From the NCBI GenBank assembly GCA_963978905.1, contig OZ022260.1:6933725-6997724 (forward strand): 64,000 nt of DNA, written 5' to 3'. Positions 33,420 to 43,039 of the stretch are shown here, piece by piece. How positions within the stretch are numbered: the stretch's first letter is position 1; the number at the start of each line of letters is the position of its first letter. A program made the position numbers and the translations under genes. Below the pieces are notes generated by a model, which did no database searches, was not told the origin of the DNA, and saw only the letters and a program-made list of their open reading frames with translations. Source of the DNA: Trichostrongylus colubriformis (taxonomy: Eukaryota > Nematoda > Chromadorea > Rhabditida > Trichostrongylidae).

Positions 33420-33610
33420 AGTTTTAGCAACACGCCTGCGGCGTGTTGACGCGATGCGTGCTAGCTAGGAGTTCCATGTGAAGTTGGGTCCCAAAACGAA
33501 CGCACCCCACAGGCGCAGGATACGAATCGCCTCAGAACCCGACCGCAAATGGCGCGACCTAGCTTGTACCCGTAGCGCTGCCGCCGTGGTGCAATATTCT
33601 GCCCGAATAG
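33420..33610. repeat. Foldback fragment with a perfect 9-bp hairpin
   Basis: CAACACGCC-TGC-GGCGTGTTG at 33428-33448 is a perfect small hairpin. The sequence after it (GATGCGTGC.AGCTAGGAGTTCCATG, GGGTCC..AAACG) resembles parts of 52.33-52.51 kb. It is non-coding. Confidence 0.5.
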
Positions 33611-33941
33611 TACGCACCTTTGCAAACTCCCGCATCCTCATGCCATACAGGTGATGGCATCAATGGGTATTGGAATGCGATCACATCAAATTTATCAACC
33701 CTTTTCTAGTTTTTCCAGAAGTCATTCAACTTTTTTGCACCACATTTGGGAAAACCAGTTCACTCAAATGGTAGGTATCTATGAGTCACACTTTTTCTTC
33801 AGAAATGTTCCTTGGTTACCATATTCTTCGTCCCCCGATACACCAGTATTGAGATCAGTGACAGCGATCGAATTTCACTAAGACAAATCGTCTAAAGAAT
33901 AGGAAGTTCGAAGGCAAGCATGGAGGATATGTATGAGTTGT

Positions 33942-34075
33942 AGGCCTTCATACACTGCGGTGCGTGGCGACGGCTGGGCGTGGCTGCGTTCATGGGCAGT
34001 GAGGCAGAGTGGCACAGGAGGAGACGCAGGACGACGAAGCTACGCCCTGGCGGCATCGCAGAGTATGAAAGCGCG
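33942..34075. mobile_element. Group 1 foldback MITE, short copy
   Basis: AGGCCTTCATACACTGCGG at the left and GCAGAGTATGAAAGCGCG at the right. Shorter than other copies, with the CTGGGCGTGGCTGCG inner word kept. Confidence 0.7.
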
Positions 34076-34079
34076 TTGC

Positions 34080-35275
34080 TTAACGGTAAAACGGTAACTA
34101 AAGCAGCAAGTATAATAGAATACACTTGCCGGAGCTGGACGATAGCCGTACCCATCAAATACGCTTTCAAATCCTACCACTGTTCCCAGTGGAGCTCACA
34201 TGTGTGGGGCATACGAAAATATTATATATCACTATGCGTTTACATTTTCCACACTCATGAATGATGTAAATTTCTCTGACCAATCGCAGTTTTCTGGAGT
34301 TATGATTGCTCGGTGTCATAGATATCTGAATGTCAAAAACTGCCGATGTTCAAAACGAGTCTAAAGACACCGGAAGAGGTAACTTTGGCAGATTGTGAAA
34401 ATGAAAGCAAGGTACTCAGCAGTATAACAGTAGAGGAAGAACGAAATAAAACGGCGAAAAAGCCGAGAAGTAAGAACCGCAAAAAATTCCCTCTTGCGCC
34501 CTTCTGCGTCACTTGGGGGGGGGGGTAGATTGCAGGTGGACTAAAGACTAAATCAGCGGGTCGCGAACACTGTTCCGCCCTCGCCGGCAACTCGCCCGGC
34601 TGATGAACTGCAGAAGGACACGCCGTGCTGCGGGACCGTTATCAAACCCCAGACCGCGCTTTTTCAGTGCCACACACTACACATCACCTTTTCTGAGGTG
34701 GAAGGTTTGTTTTCCGAGAGCAGGTATTCTCATTTCTCACTTTCTCCTTACCCCTCCCGATGCTTTAAAGACTCCAAAAAAGAGCGGGTACCGATAGGAG
34801 GGGTAGCTGAGAAAAGATTGCACATTCCGTACCAGGTAGCTCGGTAGTTTGTGGCCACGGAGAAAATCTAATAAGCTTCGCGTGTCGATATTCAATGTTA
34901 GCCGAAGAGTTTTTGTGAAAAAGCAAGAAGCTGCTTTTGAAAGCAGCTCATAGTTGAGAGGGGTCGTGTCCGAACTTCTTTTGAACAGAGCATGTTTGAG
35001 ACACGGTTTGCGTGGATACACAGAAAAGTTTTCTATCAGATACCACCCCACTGCAGAGTGAACCCCACTACCAGGTGAAAACGGGCGAGGGATGATGTCA
35101 GAGAAATTCGTGAAAAAGTTGCTGTGAAAACGAACAGTTCATGGACCAGGGTGTATGTCCAAAGTCCAGTCAGATAGAACGGGTTCGAGACTGTCGGCAG
35201 TATGGCAATTTATGTCACAAAAAACCATTTCTATCCCATGCCACTCCACGGCATGATAAATTCAGGGGCTATTTT
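34080..35275. other. Gene-free stretch with one possible exon
   Basis: 34346-34500 on + reads as acidic then Lys-rich protein (NESK, EEERNK, KKPRSKNRKK), then meets an 11-G run at 34515-34525. It might be an exon but has no partner. The minus ORF at 34737-35051 (104 codons) shows no known domain. Confidence 0.3.
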
Positions 35276-35281
35276 CTTGAA

Positions 35282-35646
35282 GGAATCGTCCACGGAAAAA
35301 TGAGTTTATTTGTTACCCTATATTTACCTTGTATTCGCCTAATAAGGGTCGTAGCAAATTTCACGCGAAGAAGTGGGTATTCAACTAATCTTAAGATACA
35401 GCTCACCAAATTCTTTGCTGGGTGGGCGGGGCCTGCGAGCAAAAGCCCATCCCCGTCGTCCGCCGCGGTTATGAGCGAAGAGTGGGACTGTTTACGTACC
35501 TTTCTTTTCGACACCCAGAATTTGTGATGCTGTATCTTAGCCGCATTCACATTTTTCGTGGAAACTTTGCATGCGGCGCACATGAGGCGAATATATTATG
35601 AACACATGGGTCACAGAAAATCTCGTTTTTTCCGTGAACGATTCCT
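35282..35646. mobile_element. Group 5 foldback element, copy 1
   Basis: Outer arms GAATCGTCCACGGAAAAATGAG and CGTTTTTTCCGTGAACGATTC; inner arms AAGATACAGCTCACCAAATTC and GAATTTGTGATGCTGTATCTTA. The same order is seen at 44.70-45.11 kb. Confidence 0.75.
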
Positions 35647-36134
35647 TCGAATACCACGTAGGAAAGAACAAGAGTCAGTATTCATTCACAATGGCGCGAA
35701 TGGCGTTGGAGGAATTCGTGGAAAAGCTCTATAAGATTGATTCATGGACGAGGGATGTGTCTAAAATTCATTGGGACAGAATGGATTTGAGGTTGCGATC
35801 AGCATGGCACCAGATGTCACGGAAGGTTGTTTTTCTGTTCTTCGCATACCAACATCAAATGCGAGACTTTTTATTCAATTTGGTCCATGGTTCACTTGCG
35901 TTTGTGGTTTTGTGATGTACGAAGTAACAATAGGGCCATATGTGTATGGGACCGAGCCATCCTGATTTTTCCCTTTTTCGGCCCTTGTTCGTGTCACTAA
36001 GCCATTCGAGAACCTTTCCGAAGTCACGAATAAATGGATTCACCTCGATAAAAGGTGCAGTGTCATCAGTGCAGCCTAACTATTCTTTGCTCTGTGGATG
36101 ATTCAACAAACTGGGCGATGTCTCAGCAGAGGGA

Positions 36135-36356
36135 GTGGCCGATGAGTTTTCCCATCATATAAGTGGCTCGCTACATCTCATTCCCCTGGCACTAGTCGCT
36201 GTAGTCGTGGTGAGTGATTCATTGAATTTTTCTTGTAGGCGATCTCCTGCCATACCTTTGTTGATGAAGTCTGTAAATTCGCAAAAACTCCACGTCTTCT
36301 TTTCCGAGTGCTGCAAGAAGCTGCAAGAAAGGACTTGCTGCTTTACATCCTGTTAG
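36135..36356 (+). CDS. Hypothetical short ORF
   Basis: 73 codons from ATG with one hydrophobic run (about residues 14-27) and four Cys in the last 25 residues. The ORF ends in the TIR flank of the next element. There is no family match, spliced-leader site or partner exon. It is probably chance but listed because of the signal-like segment. Confidence 0.15.
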   Translation: MADEFSHHISGSLHLIPLALVAVVVVSDSLNFSCRRSPAIPLLMKSVNSQKLHVFFSECCKKLQERTCCFTSC

Positions 36357-36632
36357 CGGGTGTGTGCAGATATGACAGCGAATCGCGTGGTCGCTCGCGG
36401 CGAGCGGCGCGGTAAGTACGAGTCGTTTGGTATTCCGCTCAAGACGCAATGAGCTGGTACCGTGAGGGGCCTTAAAAGGTAGGCGAACTCCCGAAGCTTT
36501 CAGTTTGGAATCTTCAAAGGTCTCTCACGGTACCAACCCATTGCGTCTTAGCGGAATTTCATACGACTCGACTGATGGCGTCGCGAGCGGGACGCCGCGA
36601 AGCGATTCGCTGTCATATCTGCACACACCCCC
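36357..36632. mobile_element. Group 6 foldback element with GTGTGTGCAGATATGACAG tips
   Basis: It begins GGGTGTGTGCAGATATGACA and ends TGTCATATCTGCACACACCCC; CCTGTTA stands on both sides. Inner arms GGTATTCCGCTCAAGACGCAA and TTGCGTCTTAGCGGAATTTC. Related arms lie at 6.0, 51.4 and 54.8 kb. Confidence 0.85.
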
Positions 36633-36910
36633 TGTTACCAGACGTCTCCGAAATAATCTTATAAAGTGAAGTCTAAATTTCTCGTGTCTACGACTACAGT
36701 AACGCTTGGTTGACGGTAAGGGCTTATAAAGGTTCCGGACCAAATAAAATGCTCAATCTCCTGCTTCACATGATTATGGTTTTTTTCCCAAAAATGGCAA
36801 TCATTCTTTGAATGATCCATGAAAATGGAATTCTTCACAATGGTATAGGATGCGGTATAGTTCATCTATGTGGGAAATCTCACGATTTCGTTATTATTTA
36901 CTTTGTTTCA

Positions 36911-37094
36911 GAGTGGAGTTGGTGTAGTGACAGGTAGAGCGCACATCCATTCTCATGGTGCAGGATCAAATCCCGCTCAGGTCAAACAAGCCTTCCATCC
37001 CTCCGGGCTAGGTGCATTCCCGCACGTCATTGTGTATCCCAAATCGCATTCACCTGCCACCACATTTCTGAAGGGAACTGGCACATCACAGCGT
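36911..37094 (+). mobile_element. tRNA-derived SINE, copy 2
   Basis: TGGTGTAGTGACAGG (A box, from 36919) and GGATCAAATCC (B box, 36963-36973) have tRNA-like spacing. The tail contains GTCATTGTGTATCCCAAATC and GCATTCACC as in the other copies. It lies upstream of the first heat shock gene. Confidence 0.7.
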
Positions 37095-37461
37095 AGGATG
37101 GATTAACCCCAAAAACCTTTTTCTCTTATCTCACTTATTTTACTGTAATAAAAGTTTTCTAATGGCGTGGCCAAAATTCGTTTGGTAGGGGACCAATTTC
37201 ATGACTTAGACAACGTGGCGATAAATGGTCGAGAACTCTTCACTGGGACGCTATTTTGCCTGTTCAAAGCTACATATCGCTCTGCCGAAACCATTAGCAA
37301 AGGCTTGCACATTTACCGATTATTTACTTTTATTATGAACATTTTATTTGAACAATGTCAGATTACATTTTTGCCGTCGTTTTCACAATTAACGGGTTTC
37401 TTCAACCGAATAAATGGGAAAATTTGTTATTTCAGAGGTATTCCGTCAACAGCTGACCACC

Positions 37462-38386
37462 ATGAATTTGTGGCCAGCATCACGTGTAATGGACCGTATG
37501 ATGTATGATACGATGAGAGATCTTGATCGCATGGATCGCAGCATTTACCCATATTGGAGAGATGCTGATCATACGGTGCTTCATGTGGCCAATGAGACAC
37601 AACAGGTATGTTCAGTATACGCCATGAGCTTATCTTTCATCTAAAAGTGCAGGTTGATTCGAAAGCGCAGCACGTTTACGGAAGATCCGAAAGGAGGCAT
37701 CTGATGCTCAGATTACACCTTACCATTCTCTCACTCCTTATCATGTGGAGTCACGGACATCATGAACTCGATTTAAAATTCGCGCGCAATCTGCGCCCAT
37801 TTTCTGGGTGACAGGACACTCGATTTTGGTAAATGCTTCACGAGAAATACGCCACCGCCACCACCGCGAGCGGCAAGTATGTACCTCTCTGGTCCCGTTG
37901 CGAATTGAACACAGACGCTGCCGTCGCTTTTCCACATGTCATGACCTTATTCGAGTGTCCTGTCGCCAACCATTTTCTGCACGTGAGCCGAAGATGTTCC
38001 AAAATCATTACTTATCCATGCTCCTACTACAGGTCGTGGATGACGATAAGAAATTCGCGGTCACGCTGGACGTATCACAGTTCCGTCCAGAAGAATTAAA
38101 TGTGCATTTGGAAGGACGTGAGCTGGTTATCGAAGGAAAACAAGAGCATAAAGGTGACAAAAGTTCGATGAGCAGGTGAGTTGGCGCGTCATCTTGCTGG
38201 CTGAACATCGCCGTGACACACGTGGTTTCCAGGTCGTTTGTCCGCAAATGGGTGCTGCCAAAAACTGTGGATTTGCAAGCGCTTCATACCCAACTCGACA
38301 ACAAGGGACATTTGCTTGTTGAAGCACCAAAGACCGCTGAAGGTCAAGTGCCGAAACGAAATATTCCCATTACTCACAAGAAATAA
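37462..38386 (+). CDS. Small heat shock protein (hsp-16-like), gene 1
   Basis: Exons 37462-37605, 38033-38175 and 38233-38386, all in phase, give 146 residues, close to the C. elegans HSP-16 length. This is an ATP-independent holdase chaperone that binds unfolding proteins as an oligomer. The N-terminal part (MNLWP, RDLDRMDRSIYPYW) precedes an alpha-crystallin domain beginning at VVDDDKKFAV, with LDVSQFRPEELNV, GREL.IEGKQEHK and the closing KWVLP...GHLLVEAPK; the C-terminal RNIPI is the I-X-I anchor. TTATTTCAG ends at 37435, 26 bases before ATG, so the leader may be trans-spliced. It converges with gene 2. No clear heat shock element was seen upstream, where a SINE has inserted. Confidence 0.92.
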
Positions 38387-38465
38387 TCTGAATTACATCG
38401 GCAGCAGATACGTACTGTTCTGCGACCGTAGAAATCTTTAGATTGTATGAAGTTTGAAATACAGC

Positions 38466-38471
38466 TAATAA
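38466..38471 (+). terminator. Poly(A) signal AATAAA
   Basis: AATAAA 80 bases after the stop of small heat shock gene 1. Confidence 0.7.
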
Positions 38472-38479
38472 AGTGGGTT

Positions 38480-39745
38480 TCAAAGGACTTGCATGTGCAG
38501 TGAATTGTGGTTGATTACGCTTCTTCACTTCTGCAAGAATAGAATAATCAATGGGGGATAGTATTTTGGGTTGGAAAAAGAGGTAATTTTTGAGAAAAAG
38601 TTCCTCACGCAATACTCATCGACTGCCCCTTTAAAAACACCAGGGGCGGGCAATTCGTGCCTACGGTATGGGCATACGGTAGTTTGCAGTTTTTAGTCGC
38701 ACACACGACGCTTTCTAAGACATCGAGTGTGAATTCACTGGGCTTTTTTTTCAAATCACACTTTTGTCACACTTTTGTCTATCGCTTATTCTCCCTCTCA
38801 TTCTTTCACTTTATTAATCCTGCGTGCTGTTTCACATAATTAGCATCACCATGAGTGTAATCAAATTCGCCCTACGCGACACCAAATGACAGTGGCGTCG
38901 GCCGCCTGAAGTGTGCAGTTCGAGGTGAAGCGCGCTGGAATCGCAATAGTGCCCCAAAAGGCGCGTTTTTCAACGCGTTTTTCGCTGACATTATCATTTC
39001 TGGGTTCGACTGTTCGTTTATAGAAGACATGTTCCGGAAACGCCTTCCTTCCTTGCCATCTCCCTTACCTTTGAATATTTTCGGTCCGACGAGGTCGTTT
39101 CCAAAAGAAGACGTCAATCCATGATCACCGTTCTATCATTGACGGAACGAAAGGGAGTATTTCCGGGATGGGTAGGAGATGGTCGCATTTCTGAAAATTT
39201 TATGCAACGCAGAGTTAGATCCTGCCTCAGGGCTACATAAGCATTCCGAAAAATTCTGAAAATCATGCTGCGAACCCATTTCCTCGACTCAAACGTTTGG
39301 ATCTCAATGAGTATAGGGATGGAATAATTAAAATAAATTAGGAATATAATATTACATGAGCAATGAATATGAAAATAATAAATTGGATCATCTACAGCGC
39401 TTTTGTGGCGAAAAGAAAATTGGATCAGGTTACTCAGGTTAACTCTACACCATTGGTTACGTTGGCTAGCCGCTCCGTGGGCGGGGCTGTCCGGGGCTTA
39501 GGTGCGCCTCCCAAACACGGTCACCTACGATCTGTAGAAGTAGGTACCAGCCATTTCTCTTCCTTCCCTGAATTATCTGCCTCTATAAAATATAGGAAAG
39601 AGCCAGATATCACACCGTCATCATTTCCTCTAAGTTTGATTCCCTGATTAAAATAAAGCACGCAGGAATATTCATTGAATCCTCTATATTTGACTATGCT
39701 AAGGTGGACAACCCCGTACTTTATACAATATACAGTACATTACCG
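38480..39745. other. Gene-free stretch between convergent heat shock genes
   Basis: No gene is seen. Near 39475-39550 CCGCTCCGTGGGCGGGGC and GGTGCGCCTCCC recall the SINE head but are not convincing. Confidence 0.35.
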
Positions 39746-39749
39746 TATA

Positions 39750-39915
39750 TACTCCATTTCGGAGCGCCTGACAGGGCGTGGCCTACGGACATGGGTGAGT
39801 GGCGAGAGTGGGAGTGCGTGGCAAGAGTGAGAGTGTGTGGCGAAGTGAGAGAATTCGATACACGTTTATGCAAGTCCGTAGGCCACGCCCTGACAGGCGC
39901 TCCAAAATGGACGGT
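39750..39915. mobile_element. Group 4 foldback MITE, copy 1
   Basis: ACTCCATTTCGGAGCGCCTG at the left and CAGGCGCTCCAAAATGGACGG at the right, with GGGCGTGGCCTACGGAC inner arms. It resembles the TA-flanked copy at 46.69 kb. Confidence 0.8.
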
Positions 39916-40006
39916 ACCGCAACAACTACAGAAAGAATTATGTTAACACTGTACATGTTACTTTTCAATGATAAACACTCAATAAATACCATTGATTAAA
40001 GCAAAT

Positions 40007-40735
40007 TCATTGTTCATCGATTGCTTTCTGTATCGAAATGTTCCTGGCAATGACCGCAGGTTTGACTTTTGGCATTTCAATGGCTAACTGGCCACTTTCA
40101 GTTAAGCTGGATCGTATCTGTTCGACGTCTATATCTTCTGGAAGGGTCCATCGTCGGAGAAATGACCTGCAATGGAGGAATTCAAGGCTTATCCTCTTCA
40201 GAGTGAACAATATAGAAATTTATGACCGTAAAACTTACCTAGCCGTATAATTCGATCCATCTTTTACTTCTTGTTTACCTTCAACAGTGATTGTTCGACC
40301 ATCAATGCTCACATTTAATTCTTCCGGTTTAAATTCCGACACATTCAAAGAAATCACTATCTTTGACTCGTCATCGGTGACCTGAATGGTTTCACTTCAT
40401 TTATTAAAATTACATAATTCAGTGAAATCTTCAAAATGAAGTTCAAGTTTTTTTGTTCTGATAGTTTAGTAGTTTTAAAAAACTTCATCTAATTTATTTA
40501 ACTGGATGAAATCTTCACATACCTTGCCTAAATAACCTTTCCTGCCTTTCTTTCCCTTCCTCTTCCTTACAATATGTCGATGAGGTAACACAGATTGATC
40601 GATCTCATCAAATCCGTCACCTTGGATTCTTGGAAAATGTCTATAGCATAACATAAATTGGTCGATTTCATCAAATCCGTCACGCTGAAGACGTCTTCCA
40701 GAAAAGGTGACACCATAGCCGTCTCCATTATCCAT
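40007..40735 (-). CDS. Small heat shock protein, gene 2 (divergent, duplicated N-terminus)
   Basis: Exons 40735-40571, 40381-40239 and 40166-40007 are in phase and give 155 residues. The alpha-crystallin domain starts VTDDESKIVIS, with LNVSEFKPEELNV, GRTITVEGKQE, RWTLPEDIDV and GQLAIEMPK; RNISIQ supplies the I-X-I end. The second exon is 143 bases, identical in length to genes 1 and 3. The N-terminal exon contains DGFDEIDQ twice, about 20 residues apart, a direct duplication absent from its neighbours. A TATA-like GGATATAAGC (40819-40810) and the heat shock element at 40836 lie just upstream. No spliced-leader acceptor precedes the ATG, so an ordinary promoter start is likely. Confidence 0.9.
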
Positions 40736-40809
40736 GGATGAATGCAGAGGGTCATAGCTGATCGCTTGAAGAACTTGATTCCACTGACTGACCCATCCAA
40801 CACGTATCC

Positions 40810-40819
40810 TGCTTATATC
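40810..40819 (-). promoter_or_regulatory. TATA-like box of heat shock gene 2
   Basis: GGATATAAGC on the minus strand, about 80 bases before the ATG and about 17 bases from the heat shock element. Confidence 0.6.
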
Positions 40820-40835
40820 CCTTCCTTAGGTAAAC

Positions 40836-40858
40836 TTCTCGAAGCTTCGAAAATCTTC
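40836..40858. promoter_or_regulatory. Heat shock element between divergent genes 2 and 3
   Basis: TTC-tc-GAA-gc-TTC-ga-AAA-tc-TTC: three perfect alternating units, one imperfect and one more perfect unit at 5-base spacing. This is the binding pattern of trimeric HSF. It lies 101 bases before the ATG of gene 2 and about 450 before that of gene 3. Confidence 0.85.
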
Positions 40859-40943
40859 TCGCCCCGTTCCACGGCTTCAACAGCCCAGACGATGAGTCAC
40901 GCGGTGGGCGGTGTTGAGAGGGACGCAGAGAACGAAATGCCGT

Positions 40944-40980
40944 GGAAGTCTCTGGAAGTCTCTTGGCGACGGCTATTTAA
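40944..40980 (+). promoter_or_regulatory. Second HSE-like array and TATA-like box of heat shock gene 3
   Basis: GGAAG-TCTCT-GGAAG-TCTCT (40944-40963) is a 5-base-spaced array in which the GAA units are perfect and the TTC units are CTC. TATTTAA at 40974-40980 follows at promoter distance. Confidence 0.5.
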
Positions 40981-41307
40981 GCAGCTCGCTCGGCTTTCAT
41001 ATGACATTTGTTTGTTTGTTTTTGTACGTATCGGTTGCTATTGCATGATTCAAGTTTCAAACGCAATTTTATGCCTTGCATCTTCCACCAGTTGGTTAAA
41101 TAACAGTATTGTTGACTTATCCCTTGATTCAACATCAGTACGGTCCCTACCGGAATTTTTTCTACCGTACTATTAATCCATTCTTGTGGCAACATAGCGC
41201 AGCCTGAAGAATAAGTAGCCAGCCGTTTTTCTTCATTTGTCTTCATGTACGCATACAATTGATCAATAGAATCATTTCAGTGACCTGTGTCGATCGATCA
41301 ATCGATA

Positions 41308-43031
41308 ATGGATTTGTGGCCACTGCCTCGTGTAATGAACCGCATGATGTATGACACTATGCGAGACTTGGATCGTTTTGAAAGAAGCATTTTCCCATAC
41401 TGGAGAGATGCTGACCATTCGGTGCTTCACGTTGCAAATGAGACTCAAAAGGTGAGCTTTCTGATTAGAAACGGGTGTATGTTGCTCTTTTTTGGAGGGG
41501 CATATTGTGAATTTTGAGTAACTTGGTATCACTGACGTGTCTACAAGTGTTGGTGGACGAGTGGAGGGGTTTTTTCCAGACCTTGAGGGTAGGCAAAGCA
41601 AAAATAGCGCCGGACACAGAGCACAGTAACCTCTCATCAGAACAGTACCTATTGGGCCGCCGTCAGACTTCGCGATTTTGCGACGTCGCGACTCCGCGCA
41701 CGAGGTTGCTGCATTTCCAATTCAAGGTCGCAGAATCGCGAAAAAATGCAAAAGTCAAAGAATCGTGAAATCGCCTAGTCTGACGGCAGCCCTGGAATTG
41801 TTAGAACTTCTGAAGGCGCTATACTGACTGTGAGTGCAGCCGTAGCTTATTTTGGTAGGGCTGTGGGGTCAATTCAAGTCGGGGGGGGGGGGGGGGGGGA
41901 GACGCAACTTTGCGTCAAATTTTCATCGACGTCGAGCTTCTTTCCCTCCCTAGGCTTATGCTAAAACAGATGAAATCTATGCTTTGACAGATGCTTTTTA
42001 ATGTGGAAGAAGAGGATATCAATTTTAGCCTAAGCCTAGGGAGGGAAAGGAGCTTCGACCTTGACGCAAAATTGCGTCTCCCCCCTGACTTGAATTGACC
42101 CGGGCTGTGAAATTAGAGTCATGTCCCAAGTGCCCACTTGTTAGTGTAGTCTTTCTGCGTACCTGGCACATAACGCCATTACAGTCGACGGCACTATCCC
42201 ACAGTGGCTTGTGGAAGGTTGTGGAATCAGCACCGCTCTCTTACACACACTACTTGGCACTTTATTACATGACGTGCATGTAAGAGAAAAATTGCCAGCA
42301 TATGTCTTGCATCAGAATAGTAAGCAAAGCAGAAAAACCGTACAACCGTACGTCATAAACTGGTGAATTACTGAAATCTGTTCGGCAGTATATGGCAACA
42401 GGCACTACTAATGCTACAGTGCTGATATGGCGTCAGTCAACTGGTTTCGCTGTTAGGTGCACAAGCTGTGCCTGGGCCCACGTCAAACCGCTATGTTCTA
42501 TAGATATCCAAGTCCTTTCATGAATCTAGCGCAGTTCATACCTCGAAGTGGACAGTCCATTTAGCCTCTATTATTGACTGCTGTGTCGCTTACTACCACC
42601 CGTAATTCGCAAGTTTGTAAACGTTAAACGTTTACAATTAAAGTGGATAACAATTGCAGCTTGTGGATGATGACAAGAAATTCGCTGTATCGTTGGATGT
42701 ATCACAGTTCCGCCCAGAAGAATTGAATGTGCATTTAGAAGGGCGAGAACTGACCATTGAAGGAAAGCAGGAGCACAAAACGGATAACAGCGCCATGCAT
42801 AGGTGAATGTCCTAATAAATCTTACTGATTGCCATATATTAGATACTCACTTATTGTCTTGATTGCTACAGGTCATTCACCCGTAAGTGGGTGTTGCCGG
42901 AAAATGTCAATTTGGAAGCGATTCGTACTGAACTCGACGACAAAGGTCATCTGTCCGTGGAAGCGCCAAAGAACACCGAGGGCCAATCGCTCAAGAGAAA
43001 CATTCCCATCATGGCTGCTCCTAAAAAATGA
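41308..43031 (+). CDS. Small heat shock protein (hsp-16-like), gene 3
   Basis: Exons 41308-41451, 42660-42802 and 42872-43031, in phase, 148 residues. It is the close paralogue of gene 1: same exon lengths (144 and 143) and nearly the same N-terminus (MDLWPLPRVMNRMM, FPYWRDADH). The alpha-crystallin domain runs from LVDDDKKFAVSLDVSQF to GHLSVEAPK and ends with RNIPI. ATCATTTCAG ends at 41280, 27 bases before ATG, a likely leader acceptor. The 1.2-kb first intron has grown by insertion of a group 2 MITE and a second foldback. It shares the heat shock element at 40836 with gene 2, so joint heat induction is expected. Confidence 0.92.
41655..41792. mobile_element. Group 2 foldback MITE in intron 1 of heat shock gene 3
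   Basis: GGGCCGCCGTCAGACTTCGCG at the left and CCTAGTCTGACGGCAGCCC at the right; CGATTTTGCGACGTCGCG inside. Confidence 0.85.
41863..42107. mobile_element. Foldback with a 19-G run
   Basis: GGTCAATTCAAGTC(G)19 at the left is answered by CCCCCCTGACTTGAATTGACC at the right. Inner arms GAGACGCAA.TTTGCGTCAA and CTTTCCCTCCCTAGGCTTA also pair. The G run (41881-41899) lies on one arm only, with 6 C on the other, so it has expanded after insertion or is miscounted. Confidence 0.8.
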
Positions 43032-43039
43032 ATTCAAGA

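Noticed and set aside
37808..38247. Long ORFs in other frames over heat shock gene 1, for example 37808-38179
   Set aside because: The 5' parts read through intron 1 in frame with exon 2. The acceptor at 38031-38032 and the paralogues fix the true exon.
39471..39545. Fourth SINE copy
   Set aside because: Only GGTGCGCCTCCC and a few further words match; no A/B box pair or shared tail could be seen.
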